Positions 1 to 8,803 of a stretch of 64,000 bases of DNA are shown here, piece by piece (within the stretch, counting starts at the first letter, position 1; the number at the start of each line of letters is the position of its first letter). Source of the stretch: Coleofasciculus sp. LEGE 07092 (GTDB lineage: Bacteria; Cyanobacteriota; Cyanobacteriia; Cyanobacteriales; Coleofasciculaceae); assembly GCF_015207375.1 (NCBI RefSeq), contig NZ_JADEWY010000014.1, forward strand, positions 1-64,000, in the 5' to 3' direction. The translations under genes were made by a program, and so were the position numbers. Below the pieces are notes generated by a model. The model saw only the letters and a list, made by a program, of their open reading frames with translations. It was not told the DNA's origin and ran no database searches.

Positions 1-125
1 CTTGATGTACAACGACCGAAGACTATCACTTAGTTTGATTAACGATTCTGAAGACATACAGCAGATTGCACACTAATTACTCTCTCAGTATCCCTGGTTT
101 TGGATCATCTTTTTCTTGGAATACT

Positions 126-1229
126 CTAACGTGAAGTATCTAAAACTTCCAGACGCACGGGAGCCGTACCGGTTTGTATCATTCCCAACATTCTGGCGGC
201 TGCTGCTGAAAGGTCAATCACCCGACCTCCTATAAAGGGTCCTCGGTCGTTAATCCGTACAACCACAGAGCGACCGTTGTTTAAGTTTGTCACCCGTACA
301 TTGGTTCCAAACGGTAAGTTGCGGTGGGCAGCGGTTAGAGCATTTTGGTTGTATCGCTCACCACTAGCGCTAGGATTGCCGTGGAAGCCAGGACCGTACC
401 AAGAGGCGATGCCGTTAATCTGAAAGCGAACCGGACCGATGGCAACTTGTGTAACGGTACGCACTGGTGGTTTTGGTCTGCCTGCAATTTCGCGCAAGGG
501 GGGAGCGTTGCCCATCAGTCGGCGGAGGCGATTTGTCGCTTGCAGGGCGTCTTCTGCTGGATTTTTTGTGGTGTCTGGCAAGATCGTGTTTTCGTTGATT
601 TGCACTAACTCCTGATCCTGTACGTTGATGCTGTAGCAGTTGCAGTCTGCTTTCCAGCGAACGGCGATCCCTTCGGCATCTAAGTTATCCCGATGGAGTT
701 GATTGAGTTGAGCAGCAATGGCTGTAGCTCTCCAAACGGCATCATTTCCGCTCTCTCCATTCGCCGCATTAGATTGGCTAGACATCGGCAGATTATTGGC
801 TGCAATCGAGTTACCTGCTACCTTTTGTTGAGATTGAGGTAAGGGGGCTTCAGCCGTTTCTCCGACTTTAGTATCGTTAGCGGTTGTCGTTGGATAGCCT
901 AGGAACGTCAGGACGGGAATGCTGCGGACGTAGAGGGTGGCTGCCTGACGTCCATCTAGTTCGTAAGCATGAATTTTGGCAACGACGTCTTCTTCTTCAG
1001 TCGCCTGTGATTGAAATTCTCCCACTTTCACGACTTCCGTCGGCTCCACCTGTGCTTGTTCTGATGCCGGAGTGGGAGTTGCTGATAACTCCTGCATCTG
1101 TGTGGGAGAAGAGTTGCCCTCGGAATCTGGGTCAACTGCGATCGCTTGTTGGGCAGGATTCAATAGTGCTGTACCGAGGGCTGTTGTCACTAGAGTAACG
1201 GTAATGCCACTCCAAATTCGTTGGTTCAT
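126..1229 (-). CDS. RlpA-like secreted double-psi beta-barrel protein
   Basis: The last ~95 residues carry the RlpA double-psi beta-barrel signature: SWYGPGFHG, then [17 protein letters not shown], then the catalytic-type stretch RINDRGPF and VIDLS. RlpA proteins are septal or cell-wall lytic transglycosylases that cleave denuded glycan strands. The N-terminus is signal-peptide-like (hydrophobic to about residue 30, AQQAIAVD). The middle, about residues 40-260, is a low-complexity Pro/Thr/Gln-rich linker plus a region with a CNC cysteine pair ([11 protein letters not shown]) that I do not recognise. No SPOR domain is evident. The 367-residue length fits cyanobacterial RlpA proteins with long N-terminal extensions. 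It is transcribed away from purM across a 439-bp gap. The family call is firm; enzymatic activity is inferred. Confidence 0.9.
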   Translation of the reverse strand: MNQRIWSGITVTLVTTALGTALLNPAQQAIAVDPDSEGNSSPTQMQELSATPTPASEQAQVEPTEVVKVGEFQSQATEEEDVVAKIHAYELDGRQAATLYVRSIPVLTFLGYPTTTANDTKVGETAEAPLPQSQQKVAGNSIAANNLPMSSQSNAANGESGNDAVWRATAIAAQLNQLHRDNLDAEGIAVRWKADCNCYSINVQDQELVQINENTILPDTTKNPAEDALQATNRLRRLMGNAPPLREIAGRPKPPVRTVTQVAIGPVRFQINGIASWYGPGFHGNPSASGERYNQNALTAAHRNLPFGTNVRVTNLNNGRSVVVRINDRGPFIGGRVIDLSAAAARMLGMIQTGTAPVRLEVLDTSR

Positions 1230-1668
1230 AAGCCTGTTTTCAAAAGCATTTGGAATTCTAGGTGAGTTTAGTGTTTCCGGTTGTAGTGCATAGAGAACTC
1301 AAATGCGAAAATATAGAACGAACCCGAAACGAGTACGAGCTATTTTTCTGAACTGCCACAGACTAACATGAAGTTTCGGGGTTGGGGATCGGTGATCTTC
1401 GGTAGACCCACAAGATTTTATCAAAACTTTACGCTTGTTGATTGGCATCAATGTTTTGTCCAGCAAAGCTTGCAGCGTTTTTACTTCCTCCGAAAAACCA
1501 CTTAACTTTAACAAAAGTTTACAATACTTGTTTTGCTTCTACAATCTCTTATTAGGGGCTGACTGGTTGTTTTTTGGGAAATTTGCTGACACAGACTGCT
1601 ACTTTAGCGAGTAAGCAAGCGGTAAAATATATCGGAGCATCTCTAGCTCACAACCTTAATTTGTTTCA
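1230..1668. other. Divergent intergenic region, rlpA-like / purM
   Basis: This 439-bp gap lies between two divergently transcribed genes and must hold both promoters. Short open frames here (for example 1299-1514 on the minus strand) have no family-like composition. No convincing hairpin, repeat or known operator was seen. Confidence 0.5.
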
Positions 1669-2745
1669 ATGGATTATCGAGAAGCTGGTGTTGATGTCGA
1701 AGCAGGTCGAGCGTTTGTTGATCGCATTCGGAATCTGGTAAACAGCACCCATCGACCTGAAGTTCTAGGTGGAGTGGGTGGTTTCAGTGGTTGTTTCCAG
1801 TTACCGACGGGGTATCACGAACCGATTTTAGTATCGGGAACCGATGGCGTTGGCACAAAGCTCAAGCTAGCTCAAGAGTTCAACCGCCACGATACCGTTG
1901 GCATCGATTTGGTAGCGATGTGTGTCAACGATGTGTTGACGTCTGGAGCACAGCCACTATTTTTCTTAGATTATTTGGCAACGGGCAAGCTCAACTCCGA
2001 GCAACTGACTCAAGTTGTGTCTGGTATTGCTCAAGGGTGCCGCATGGCAGGTTGTGCTTTGCTAGGAGGGGAGACAGCAGAAATGCCCGGTTTCTATGAG
2101 TCAGGGCAGTATGACTTGGCGGGATTTTGCGTGGGTATTGTTGAAAAGAACCAGTTGCTCAACAGGATTCAGGTACAGATAGGAGACGTAGCCATTGGCT
2201 TGGCGAGTCAGGGGGTTCATAGTAATGGTTTTAGTCTGGTGCGGAAAATTGTTCAGGAGTTTTCAGTAAAAACCCTACCGAGTGGCAGTGCTTATGGAGA
2301 AGAGGCACGCCGCTCAAATTGGGACTTCTGTCCGGAACAACTGGCAGGCAAAAGCCTAGGTGACGTTTTGTTAGCACCCACTCAGATTTACGTTAAACCC
2401 GTTCTGGATGCTCTGCGTGCTGGAATTGATATTCACGGTATGGCGCACATCACAGGTGGAGGGTTGCCAGAAAATTTGCCACGCTGCCTCGGTAAGAATC
2501 AATCGGTTCGCATTGAAGCAAAGAGCTGGGTAGTGCCACCCATTTTTCAGTGGTTAGCTGAAGCAGGTCAGGTTAGTCCTGAGGCGATGTTTAATACCTT
2601 TAACATGGGTATTGGTTTTGTAGTACTCGTGCCGCCAGCACAGGCAGAGTCGGTTCGTAGTTGGTTTGAGTCCCAAGGTGTTGCGGCTTCTACTATCGGA
2701 AATGTGATTGAGGGAACGGGTGAGGTTGTGGGAATACCTCATTGA
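1669..2745 (+). CDS. purM: Phosphoribosylformylglycinamidine cyclo-ligase (AIR synthase)
   Basis: PurM catalyses the fifth step of purine synthesis, the ATP-dependent ring closure of FGAM to AIR in the cytoplasm. Visible hallmarks are the N-terminal [13 protein letters not shown], the nucleotide/metal loop [13 protein letters not shown] (about residues 56-68), DLVAMCVND, the glycine-rich [12 protein letters not shown] and the C-terminal [13 protein letters not shown]. The 358-residue length is slightly above the usual ~345, and both AIRS domains are complete. The ATG at 1669 begins the conserved N-terminus directly, so the start is well supported. It is followed by a mobile-element scar region rather than by another pur gene, so it appears monocistronic here. 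Confidence 0.97.
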   Translation: MDYREAGVDVEAGRAFVDRIRNLVNSTHRPEVLGGVGGFSGCFQLPTGYHEPILVSGTDGVGTKLKLAQEFNRHDTVGIDLVAMCVNDVLTSGAQPLFFLDYLATGKLNSEQLTQVVSGIAQGCRMAGCALLGGETAEMPGFYESGQYDLAGFCVGIVEKNQLLNRIQVQIGDVAIGLASQGVHSNGFSLVRKIVQEFSVKTLPSGSAYGEEARRSNWDFCPEQLAGKSLGDVLLAPTQIYVKPVLDALRAGIDIHGMAHITGGGLPENLPRCLGKNQSVRIEAKSWVVPPIFQWLAEAGQVSPEAMFNTFNMGIGFVVLVPPAQAESVRSWFESQGVAASTIGNVIEGTGEVVGIPH

Positions 2746-2847
2746 GAGCGATCGCTAATGAAATATTCAGTCACGTTAACATCTGCCATGACCAAATCCT
2801 CATAGCTCACAGCCTGTTTTAACAGATTTATACTCTTCCCAGAGTGA

Positions 2848-3066
2848 CAAAAGAGCGATAAATACCTTCGTGCTGAACAAGAACGCCAGCGTGCTGAACA
2901 AGAACACCTTCGTGCTGAACAAGAACGCCAACGTGCCGAACAAGAACGCCAGCAGGCAGAAACAGCAAAGGCTCAATTAGACGAAGAACGACAGCGTAAT
3001 GAATTGTTGGTAGCCAGGTTGCGTTCTTTGGGTATTGATCCAGACGCGATCGCCGAGAGTGAGTGA
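2848..3066 (+). pseudogene. Remnant of a Uma2-family (DUF820) nuclease C-terminal tail
   Basis: A frame open from just after a TGA at 2845-2847 to the TGA at 3064 encodes repeated Arg-Ala-Glu-Gln-Glu units (RAEQERQ, RAEQEHL, RAEQERQ), then LLVARLRSLGIDPDAIAE. This is the typical coiled-coil tail and closing motif of cyanobacterial Uma2-family putative restriction endonucleases. The whole PD-(D/E)XK domain, about 180 residues, is missing and there is no start codon, so only the 3' end survives. The repeat-rich DNA may have aided the deletion. Confidence 0.75.
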
Positions 3067-3234
3067 AGTACATTGTTTCTGTGAATAATGGCTGGAGGTC
3101 AAATTGACACAGCCATTAACTATTGGCAGCAAGTCACCTCTACTTAGACAGAAGAGGGATATACACCTCCCTCCGGTGTATTTGGATGGGTTGGCGGAGG
3201 GGACGGCACCCGGTGTGTGAAGAATTCTCAATGC

Positions 3235-3361
3235 GAGAGTAAGTAGGTCGGCACTGGTTCCACTTAACGGGTAAAGGTCGTCATTTTTTATTAGTAAGGG
3301 TTTCAAGCATCTTTAAGTTTGGCAACATAGTTCGCTTTATTCGTGCCGACCTACTTATCTC
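3235..3361. mobile_element. MITE-like element with ~19-bp inverted ends
   Basis: The stretch is bounded by AAGTAGGTCGGCAC (3241-3254) and its exact reverse complement GTGCCGACCTACTT (3343-3356). The match extends outwards as GAGAGT against ATCTC with one indel. The 127-bp interior has no ORF. Inverted ends on a short non-coding body fit a non-autonomous transposable element or one of the cyanobacterial dispersed repeats. The autonomous parent is not in this window. Confidence 0.6.
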
Positions 3362-3479
3362 TTGTGACCAATGACTTGGCACTAGTCAAAGTTGCGATAC
3401 CAATAGGCAACCGACATCAGAGCAGCTCTCAAAAAACGCTATCCAGAAACTCACAGCTCAGTTTATTCAAAGCACAAAA

Positions 3480-3632
3480 GTTAGTAATTTCCGGTGCATC
3501 CACAACTAAAAGTTCAGAACTACAGGTGCTCATCTGCTACTTTCTGGTGTAATACATTAGGAAAATTAGTAATACTAAAGTATGTCATGTATTACACAGG
3601 AATAGCCGCTTTAGAAACCGGAAATTACCAAC
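3480..3632. mobile_element. MITE-like element with 16-bp inverted ends
   Basis: The left end GTTAGTAATTTCCGGT (3480-3495) and right end ACCGGAAATTACCAAC (3617-3632) are inverted repeats with one mismatch in 16. Inside lies a second perfect 11-bp inverted repeat, GTGTAATACAT (3547-3557) with ATGTATTACAC (3587-3597). There is no coding capacity. The flanks offer a possible AAA target duplication, but that is weak. Confidence 0.5.
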
Positions 3633-3954
3633 AAATCCAGGCTAACTCTCCTATCTTTTATAAAAATAGCAATAAAGTCAAGGGAATCAGAAAAAAATAT
3701 TTAAAACGACTTAGCCTCTTACCTGAACACACAACGCCTTGAGGTGCATTCAGGAATTTCAGAGCTATTACCAATAGGCTCTATCTTTACAAAAATTGTC
3801 GGATTCTTCACGAAATCTTGCTCAGAAGGGTTCGGATTATGGAATTTGCGGCTGAAAAGCAAAATAGAAGCGAAATCTATTATTTGATACCGAGAGCACA
3901 GGCATGAACTTCATTAACCGCTTAATTCAAGCTGCAAATGCTAAAGTCAATTCT

Positions 3955-4076
3955 CAGGACTTACGCAAACACCATTGCGAAAGCCCCCCAAACTCCCCAA
4001 CCTTGGGGGAAGTAAATCGGGTTCCCCCCTCCTTTCTAACCAAGGGAGAATTAGCGGGGCGAATGCATAAGTCCTG
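3955..4076. mobile_element. 122-bp MITE with 13-bp TIRs and TTCT target duplication
   Basis: The element starts CAGGACTTACGCA (3955-3967) and ends TGCATAAGTCCTG (4064-4076), giving 13-bp terminal inverted repeats with one mismatch. TTCT occurs immediately on both sides (3951-3954 and 4077-4080), as a 4-bp target-site duplication would. The core holds a C-rich/G-rich interrupted palindrome common in cyanobacterial intergenic repeats. A 116-codon open frame (3904-4254) runs through it and is probably spurious. A collapsed relative lies at 22194-22211. Confidence 0.75.
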
Positions 4077-4296
4077 TTCTTTGCTAGCAAACAATCCATC
4101 CAGAATTCTAGAGTGCCAAGTTTCTGAAGTTCAGCTCAAGCAGGATAGCCTCAAGGCACAGCCTGATCCTGATAACAGTGACTCATTAATCTCAACGTCA
4201 TCCAAGTCAATCGTTGATGCTCAACTAGAAGCGCTCTGTTATTTTTGCAGTTAGGGACTTCCCACCCACATTTCGCCCTCCAACTGTCATATAGCC

Positions 4297-4333
4297 AAAA
4301 AAGCTGCCGCTCTCCTGATAGGAATAACGGCAG
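4297..4333 (-). terminator. Rho-independent terminator of metK
   Basis: Read on the minus strand, CTGCCG (4333-4328) pairs with CGGCAG (4309-4304). An inner TCCT/AGGA stem stacks within, and C plus six T residues (4302-4297) follow. It lies about 120 bp beyond the metK stop in the right orientation. Confidence 0.7.
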
Positions 4334-4449
4334 AAACTCATCGATCTATTACATTTCTCTATAGGGTGAGGTACAAAGGCTCTGAATTTCAGGGAGTAGG
4401 TACGAAAACTAAATGTACTTCACTTAAATAGGAATTGCTATACCATTTT

Positions 4450-5712
4450 TCATCTCATTGAAACTGAAAGTGGTGGTTTTACAGCCTCTCGCAACTGTTC
4501 GGCTTTATCAGTCTGTTCCCACGGCAGATCTAAATTGGAACGTCCAAAATGACCGTAGACCGCAGTATCTTGATAGAAGCGACCGCCCCGTAACTTGGGT
4601 AGCTCGAGCAGATTAAAGCTTTGAATGATTCCAGCAGGACGAAGTTCAAAATGCTGCTGCACTAGTTCCAACAACTGATCCTCATCTACTTTCCCAGTAC
4701 CAAAGGTTTCTACCATGATGCTAACGGGTCGAGCGACACCAATCGCGTAACTGAGCTGAACTTCGCATTTTTCTGCCAGACCTGCTGCCACGATATTTTT
4801 AGCAACATAACGGCAGGCATAGGCAGCAGAACGGTCTACTTTCGTAGGGTCTTTGCCAGAAAAAGCACCACCGCCATGGCGCGAGTAGCCACCGTAGGTA
4901 TCGATAATAATCTTGCGACCTGTTAACCCTGCATCCCCTTGAGGACCACCAATCACAAATTTACCGGTAGGGTTGACGAGGAAGCGGGTGCGCTGGTCAG
5001 GCTTGATATGGATATCTCGAAAACTTGGCTCAACCACTGCTGCCCAAAGGTCTTCTTTGATTTTGGCTTGCACAGCCGATTCGTTGGTAATATCACCAAT
5101 GGTAGAAGTGTGTTGGGTAGAAAGTAAGATGGTATCGATTCCAACAGGTTTGCCATCTTCATAGATGACGGTGACTTGGGTTTTGCCGTCGGGACGTAGG
5201 TAAGGTAACTGCCCCGATTTGCGCACGGCTGCCAGATGCCGAGACAACCGATGAGACAGACTAATGGGCATGGGCATCAGTTCTGGGGTTTCGTTGCAGG
5301 CAAAACCAAACATCAAACCCTGATCCCCTGCGCCAATTGCGTCTAATTCATCGGAACTCATCTCCTCCCGGCTTTCTTGGGCTGTCGTGACACCTTGGGC
5401 AATATCAGGAGATTGTTCGTCCAAGGCAACTATAACGGCGCAGCTATTCGCTGAAAAGCCATTCTCGGCGTTGATGTAGCCAATTTCAGCTATTTTTTTG
5501 CGAGCTAAGTCAATGTAGTTAACATTGGCTTGGGTGGTGACTTCACCAGTAATAAGTACCAAACCAGTATTCACAACGACTTCTGCTGCAACACGGCTGC
5601 GGTCATCTTGAGTGAGCAGCGCATCTAAGATGGTATCGGAAATCTGATCGCAGATTTTGTCAGGATGACCTTCGGTAACGGATTCGGAAGTAAATAGGTA
5701 GCGACGAGACAA
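4450..5712 (-). CDS. metK: S-adenosylmethionine synthase
   Basis: MetK makes S-adenosylmethionine from methionine and ATP; it is cytoplasmic and supplies methyl groups to the whole cell. Conserved blocks in order are [13 protein letters not shown] near residue 15, [13 protein letters not shown] (about 126-138), [16 protein letters not shown] (about 253-268), then [16 protein letters not shown] and [14 protein letters not shown]. At 420 residues it matches cyanobacterial MetK. The start ATG at 5712 has a good Shine-Dalgarno AAGGAGAAT a few bases upstream (5722-5730 on the minus strand). It ends about 120 bp before a hairpin/T-run terminator. No S-box-like riboswitch was recognised upstream. 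Confidence 0.98.
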   Translation of the reverse strand: MSRRYLFTSESVTEGHPDKICDQISDTILDALLTQDDRSRVAAEVVVNTGLVLITGEVTTQANVNYIDLARKKIAEIGYINAENGFSANSCAVIVALDEQSPDIAQGVTTAQESREEMSSDELDAIGAGDQGLMFGFACNETPELMPMPISLSHRLSRHLAAVRKSGQLPYLRPDGKTQVTVIYEDGKPVGIDTILLSTQHTSTIGDITNESAVQAKIKEDLWAAVVEPSFRDIHIKPDQRTRFLVNPTGKFVIGGPQGDAGLTGRKIIIDTYGGYSRHGGGAFSGKDPTKVDRSAAYACRYVAKNIVAAGLAEKCEVQLSYAIGVARPVSIMVETFGTGKVDEDQLLELVQQHFELRPAGIIQSFNLLELPKLRGGRFYQDTAVYGHFGRSNLDLPWEQTDKAEQLREAVKPPLSVSMR

Positions 5713-6106
5713 GGGTCGATTCTCCTTAAAATGGCAGATGGATCGATTGAGGTTTGGGAGCGGTTTTTAGGGACTGTAACTTGCAATCTTATCAATTTAC
5801 ACCTTCAACCAGAGTAGTCAACTGTCTGAGCAGGTGTTTACCTATAATGGTGTGTGGCATTTTACAGTTATTGATAATCTTTACAAACTCTTTACAATAA
5901 GTGGCTGGTGATATTGGGTAATAGTATAGGGTTTTCCTTTAGACTATTTTTAACTTGTCAGCTCGGCGTGAGGGTTCAGTTCCACCAAGTAAAGTGCCTT
6001 CTAAGAGGTTAGAGGAGAACAATTTACACCCAGTTCATTGGCATCCTCAGATGGAATGAGTCTTAATTAGTAAAGCATACTTGAGACTAGCAGGAGACAA
6101 TTATTC
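5713..6106. other. Divergent intergenic region metK / cysC
   Basis: A 394-bp promoter-bearing gap. A pair of TTTACA-type half-sites (TTTACAAACTCTTTACAAT, about 5880-5898) resembles the RpaB HLR1 direct repeat but with a 3-nt instead of 2-nt spacer, so it is not called. No riboswitch fold or repeat element was recognised. Confidence 0.45.
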
Positions 6107-6652
6107 ATGAAGCAGCGTGGTGTTACAGTGTGGTTCACAGGTTTGAGTGGTGCAGGGAAAACCACTATCAGTCGAGCCGTAGCGGAGGCTCTGCAATCGA
6201 AGGGACACAACCTGGAAATTTTGGACGGAGATATAGTTCGTGAGAATCTAACCAAAGGATTGGGTTTTAGTAAAGCTGATCGGGATGAAAACATCCGCCG
6301 CATTGGTTTCGTATCTCACCTGCTAACCAGGAACGGCGTGATTGTCTTAGTCTCTGCGATCTCTCCCTACCGGGAAATTCGGGAAGAGGTACGCCAGCGA
6401 ATTGGAGATTTTGTTGAAATTTATGTCAACGCTCCCCTCGCCACCTGTGAAGAGCGTGACGTTAAGGGGCTTTACAAGCGAGCTCGTGCTGGAGAAATTA
6501 AGAGCTTTACCGGAATTGATGATCCCTACGAATCGCCACTGAACCCAGAGGTTGAATGCCGCACTGACTTAGAAGAATTGTCCGAAAGTGTGGCAAAAGT
6601 CCTACAAAAACTAGAAGAGTTGGGTTATCTTCCTGAAAAGCTAGCAGTGTAA
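6107..6652 (+). CDS. cysC: Adenylyl-sulfate kinase (APS kinase)
   Basis: CysC phosphorylates adenylyl-sulfate with ATP to PAPS in sulfate assimilation. The sequence shows the Walker A GLSGAGKTT near residues 13-21, the mobile-lid/APS-binding LDGDIVRENL and DENIRRIGFVSHLL, SPYREIR, and the C-terminal FTGIDDPYE. The 181-residue length is that of single-domain bacterial CysC, with no fused ATP sulfurylase. AGGAGA precedes the ATG at 6107 at suitable spacing. No cysD/N/H neighbour is present, which is usual in cyanobacteria. Confidence 0.96.
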   Translation: MKQRGVTVWFTGLSGAGKTTISRAVAEALQSKGHNLEILDGDIVRENLTKGLGFSKADRDENIRRIGFVSHLLTRNGVIVLVSAISPYREIREEVRQRIGDFVEIYVNAPLATCEERDVKGLYKRARAGEIKSFTGIDDPYESPLNPEVECRTDLEELSESVAKVLQKLEELGYLPEKLAV

Positions 6653-6822
6653 GAAGTCTAGAGGCACTCGAACAAAGCCCTAGTTAGTTATGCTTCACTA
6701 CTTTCTTTTCTTATAGAACAGTAATCAGCGGTTAGCAGTTCGCTCAAGGCTGATTGCTGTTCGCTGACTTGAGTGCTCAGTTTATGACGGTGCAGAGTAT
6801 AAGTGCTATAAACCAGATCAAG

Positions 6823-7200
6823 ATGGCTCGGATATTTCTATTTATTGCTGCTCTTCTGGGCGGTTTTGCTGTTGCTGGGGGAGCCTTTGCTGCCCATGCT
6901 TTGAAAGCAAAGTTGAGCGAACGGGCGATAGACATTTTTGAAACGGGTACTCGTTACCAAATTTACCATTCCCTAGCTTTGTTAGTGGTGGCATTGTTAC
7001 TCAGTCGTGCTGAAGCTGCCCAGTCGATGCTGGTAACAGCAGGGTTGGCGTTTATCGTTGGTATTGCCCTATTTTCAGGTAGTTTGTATGCTATGAGTCT
7101 AACGGGTATGAAGTGGGCGGGAGCCATTGCCCCCTTTGGGGGAGTTGCCTTTATCTTGGGATGGGGGTGTTTAGCGATCGCAGCTTGGAATTTCAAGTAA
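6823..7200 (+). CDS. DUF423 family small membrane protein
   Basis: The protein reads MARIFLFIAALLGGFAVAGGAFAAHALK, then the conserved IFETGTRYQIYHSLALL, and closes with a glycine/tryptophan-rich membrane segment (GGVAFILGWGCLA). This is the DUF423/YgdD pattern: about 125 residues with four predicted membrane segments and a conserved AAHALK after the first. The start at 6823 is chosen over an in-frame TTG at 6754 because it begins the conserved N-terminus. The function of the family is unknown. It sits downstream of cysC by about 170 bp and may or may not be co-transcribed. Confidence 0.88.
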   Translation: MARIFLFIAALLGGFAVAGGAFAAHALKAKLSERAIDIFETGTRYQIYHSLALLVVALLLSRAEAAQSMLVTAGLAFIVGIALFSGSLYAMSLTGMKWAGAIAPFGGVAFILGWGCLAIAAWNFK

Positions 7201-7355
7201 CTGGCACGGCAGGTTATTCAGTTGTAGTCAGAATTGTATTTTAGCGGTTGGATGCGGGGAGTTGGGGAGCGGGGGAGAGATCAATTACTTCTTTGAATGC
7301 TAACTGGGTATCAACATGAAAAGCCCAGGAACAGAGTCTCTGGTCTTTTTAGTTA

Positions 7356-7868
7356 TTATCCATTCACACAGACCATTCTAGATGTTTGTTTTTGACACTG
7401 ATTGTTAGGAAGCTCTAACCGAATCGGGTTAGCTGCCCAGCTCTTAAAATCTGGTGCCAGCCGAATCAGCTTTTGCAAAATCTCATCATTAATCCACAGC
7501 ACTAAAGGAAACGGAAATTGTTTGCGAAACTCATCACGGACTAGGTTGGTGGCATTTAACACCCGATCAACTTCCACAACGGACTCTAAACCAAAAACGA
7601 CTAATGCTGGTGGTGGTGGCTCTTCCAGGGAAGTGAACACGGCGGTAAATAGGGTGTCTACAGAGGGATGTAGTCTCACACCTTGAACGGGTAATGAGGA
7701 GAGTTCTTGGAGCTGGTTTAACACTTGTAGCGGTTGAGGTGAGCACTGGCAGCACACTAAAATCAATGAAAATTGACCTTGAGACATACTGATAGCTCTA
7801 ATCAGCCTTTCCAGTGCTTTGTTATTTGCTGGGCAATCCCCATCGTTTAACTCAGTGTGTTTGGTCAT
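7356..7868 (-). pseudogene. Truncated N-terminal domain of a large cyanobacterial AAA/TPR-type protein
   Basis: The 170-residue frame has the hallmarks of the N-terminal domain of long cyanobacterial TPR proteins: an ISMSQGQFSLILVCC strand, a central ALVVFGLESV strand, and FPFPLVLWINDEILQKLIRLAPDFKSWAANPIRLE. In those proteins several hundred residues follow. Here the homology ends about 16 codons before the stop, in an unlike tail (NNQCQKQTSRMVCVNG). I infer a gene cut at its 3' end, although a stand-alone domain is possible. Confidence 0.55.
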
Positions 7869-8803
7869 AGGAAAATAGTAGAAGATTTGTACTAAATTAA
7901 TTTAATTTTTCTTTAAAATTTCTTAAATTTTTATCATTTTTTTTCAACACAGCTCGATTTACAATTTCTAATCTTTAATATCAGATTAGAGTATGGGTTT
8001 AGGTCGGCTGATATAGAAAAACAGTCCGATCGCCTTACAATCCTCTCGTTTGTCATAAAACTTAACATTAAGGGTTGATCCATCCAGATCCACTGTATTG
8101 GTGGAGAATCCTCAAAGTCAGCCAATGTCACCTAACTCCAGAGGGCAATTACGCTACATTAGGTTAGGGTTCGCCGCTTTTTTGTGGATGAGCAGTTCAG
8201 CAGCAACGCTGCTAACTTCAAGGGGACAGGCTTGGAGAAACAGATAGGGAGGAAATTGGAGGAACCGTTAGAGAGTGTTTGTAAAGAAAAAATTAAGACA
8301 GGAGGGCAGCCGAGGCACTGGGTTCTCCCTCTCAAAAAAACCGGGCTTTCAGCTTCATCCCTTACTTAACCACTATTTTACAAATCGCCTCTTCTTTAAA
8401 GCAGACGTACCTTTGCACAAAGGTACAGTTTGGTTTTCAAAGCTATCAAGAACCTGAATGACCCGATAATCTACAACTATCAATTACCCTCAAGAAGAAC
8501 TAACGTCCTTAGCCCTCAACCTAAGGAAAGTTCAGGTAACAGCTAGCTGGTAAGCTCTAACCCCAAAGCATACACTCCAAAAGTAAAAAATTCGAGTAAG
8601 GAGTGGGCAGTAGTAGCCTGTCAAGCTTAAATGGACGAGTAGAGAGGAGATTCTTGAAGACTAAGGAGAACCAGAAAAATGGTTGATTGCTATCGAAAAC
8701 GGACAACAGTCGCCAAGACAGCAACTTTTCTCCGACTATCCCAGTCATTCCCGATTGGTTGGAGGCGTTGGCGTCAATAGTGACCTATGTATATTCAATA
8801 ACG
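7869..8803. other. Long gene-poor intergenic region
   Basis: About 930 bp between a truncated gene and the SLH protein. AT-rich stretches lie at 7880-7970. Open frames at 7934-8131 (-), 8184-8369 (+) and 8557-8748 (-) have no recognisable composition. The only structure that stands out is the 20-bp palindrome at 8407-8426. The promoter for the SLH gene is presumably in the last 300 bp. Confidence 0.4.
8407..8426. promoter_or_regulatory. 20-bp palindrome, candidate protein-binding site
   Basis: GTACCTTTGCACAAAGGTAC consists of two 9-bp arms in perfect inversion around a central CA. The loop is too short for a stable RNA hairpin, so a dimeric DNA-binding protein site or a recombination site is likelier than a terminator. 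It lies about 380 bp upstream of the SLH gene. Confidence 0.35.

Noticed and set aside
3904-4254. A 116-codon plus-strand open frame
   Set aside because: It runs straight through the 122-bp MITE, and both flanks lack protein-like composition.
5960-5990. tRNA T-arm-like GGGTTCAGTTCC
   Set aside because: The conserved A58 position does not fit and no acceptor or anticodon stem pairs around it.
5713-6106. SAM riboswitch upstream of metK
   Set aside because: No S-box-like paired elements were recognised, and the RBS lies in an ordinary short leader. The HLR1-like half-sites here have the wrong spacer.
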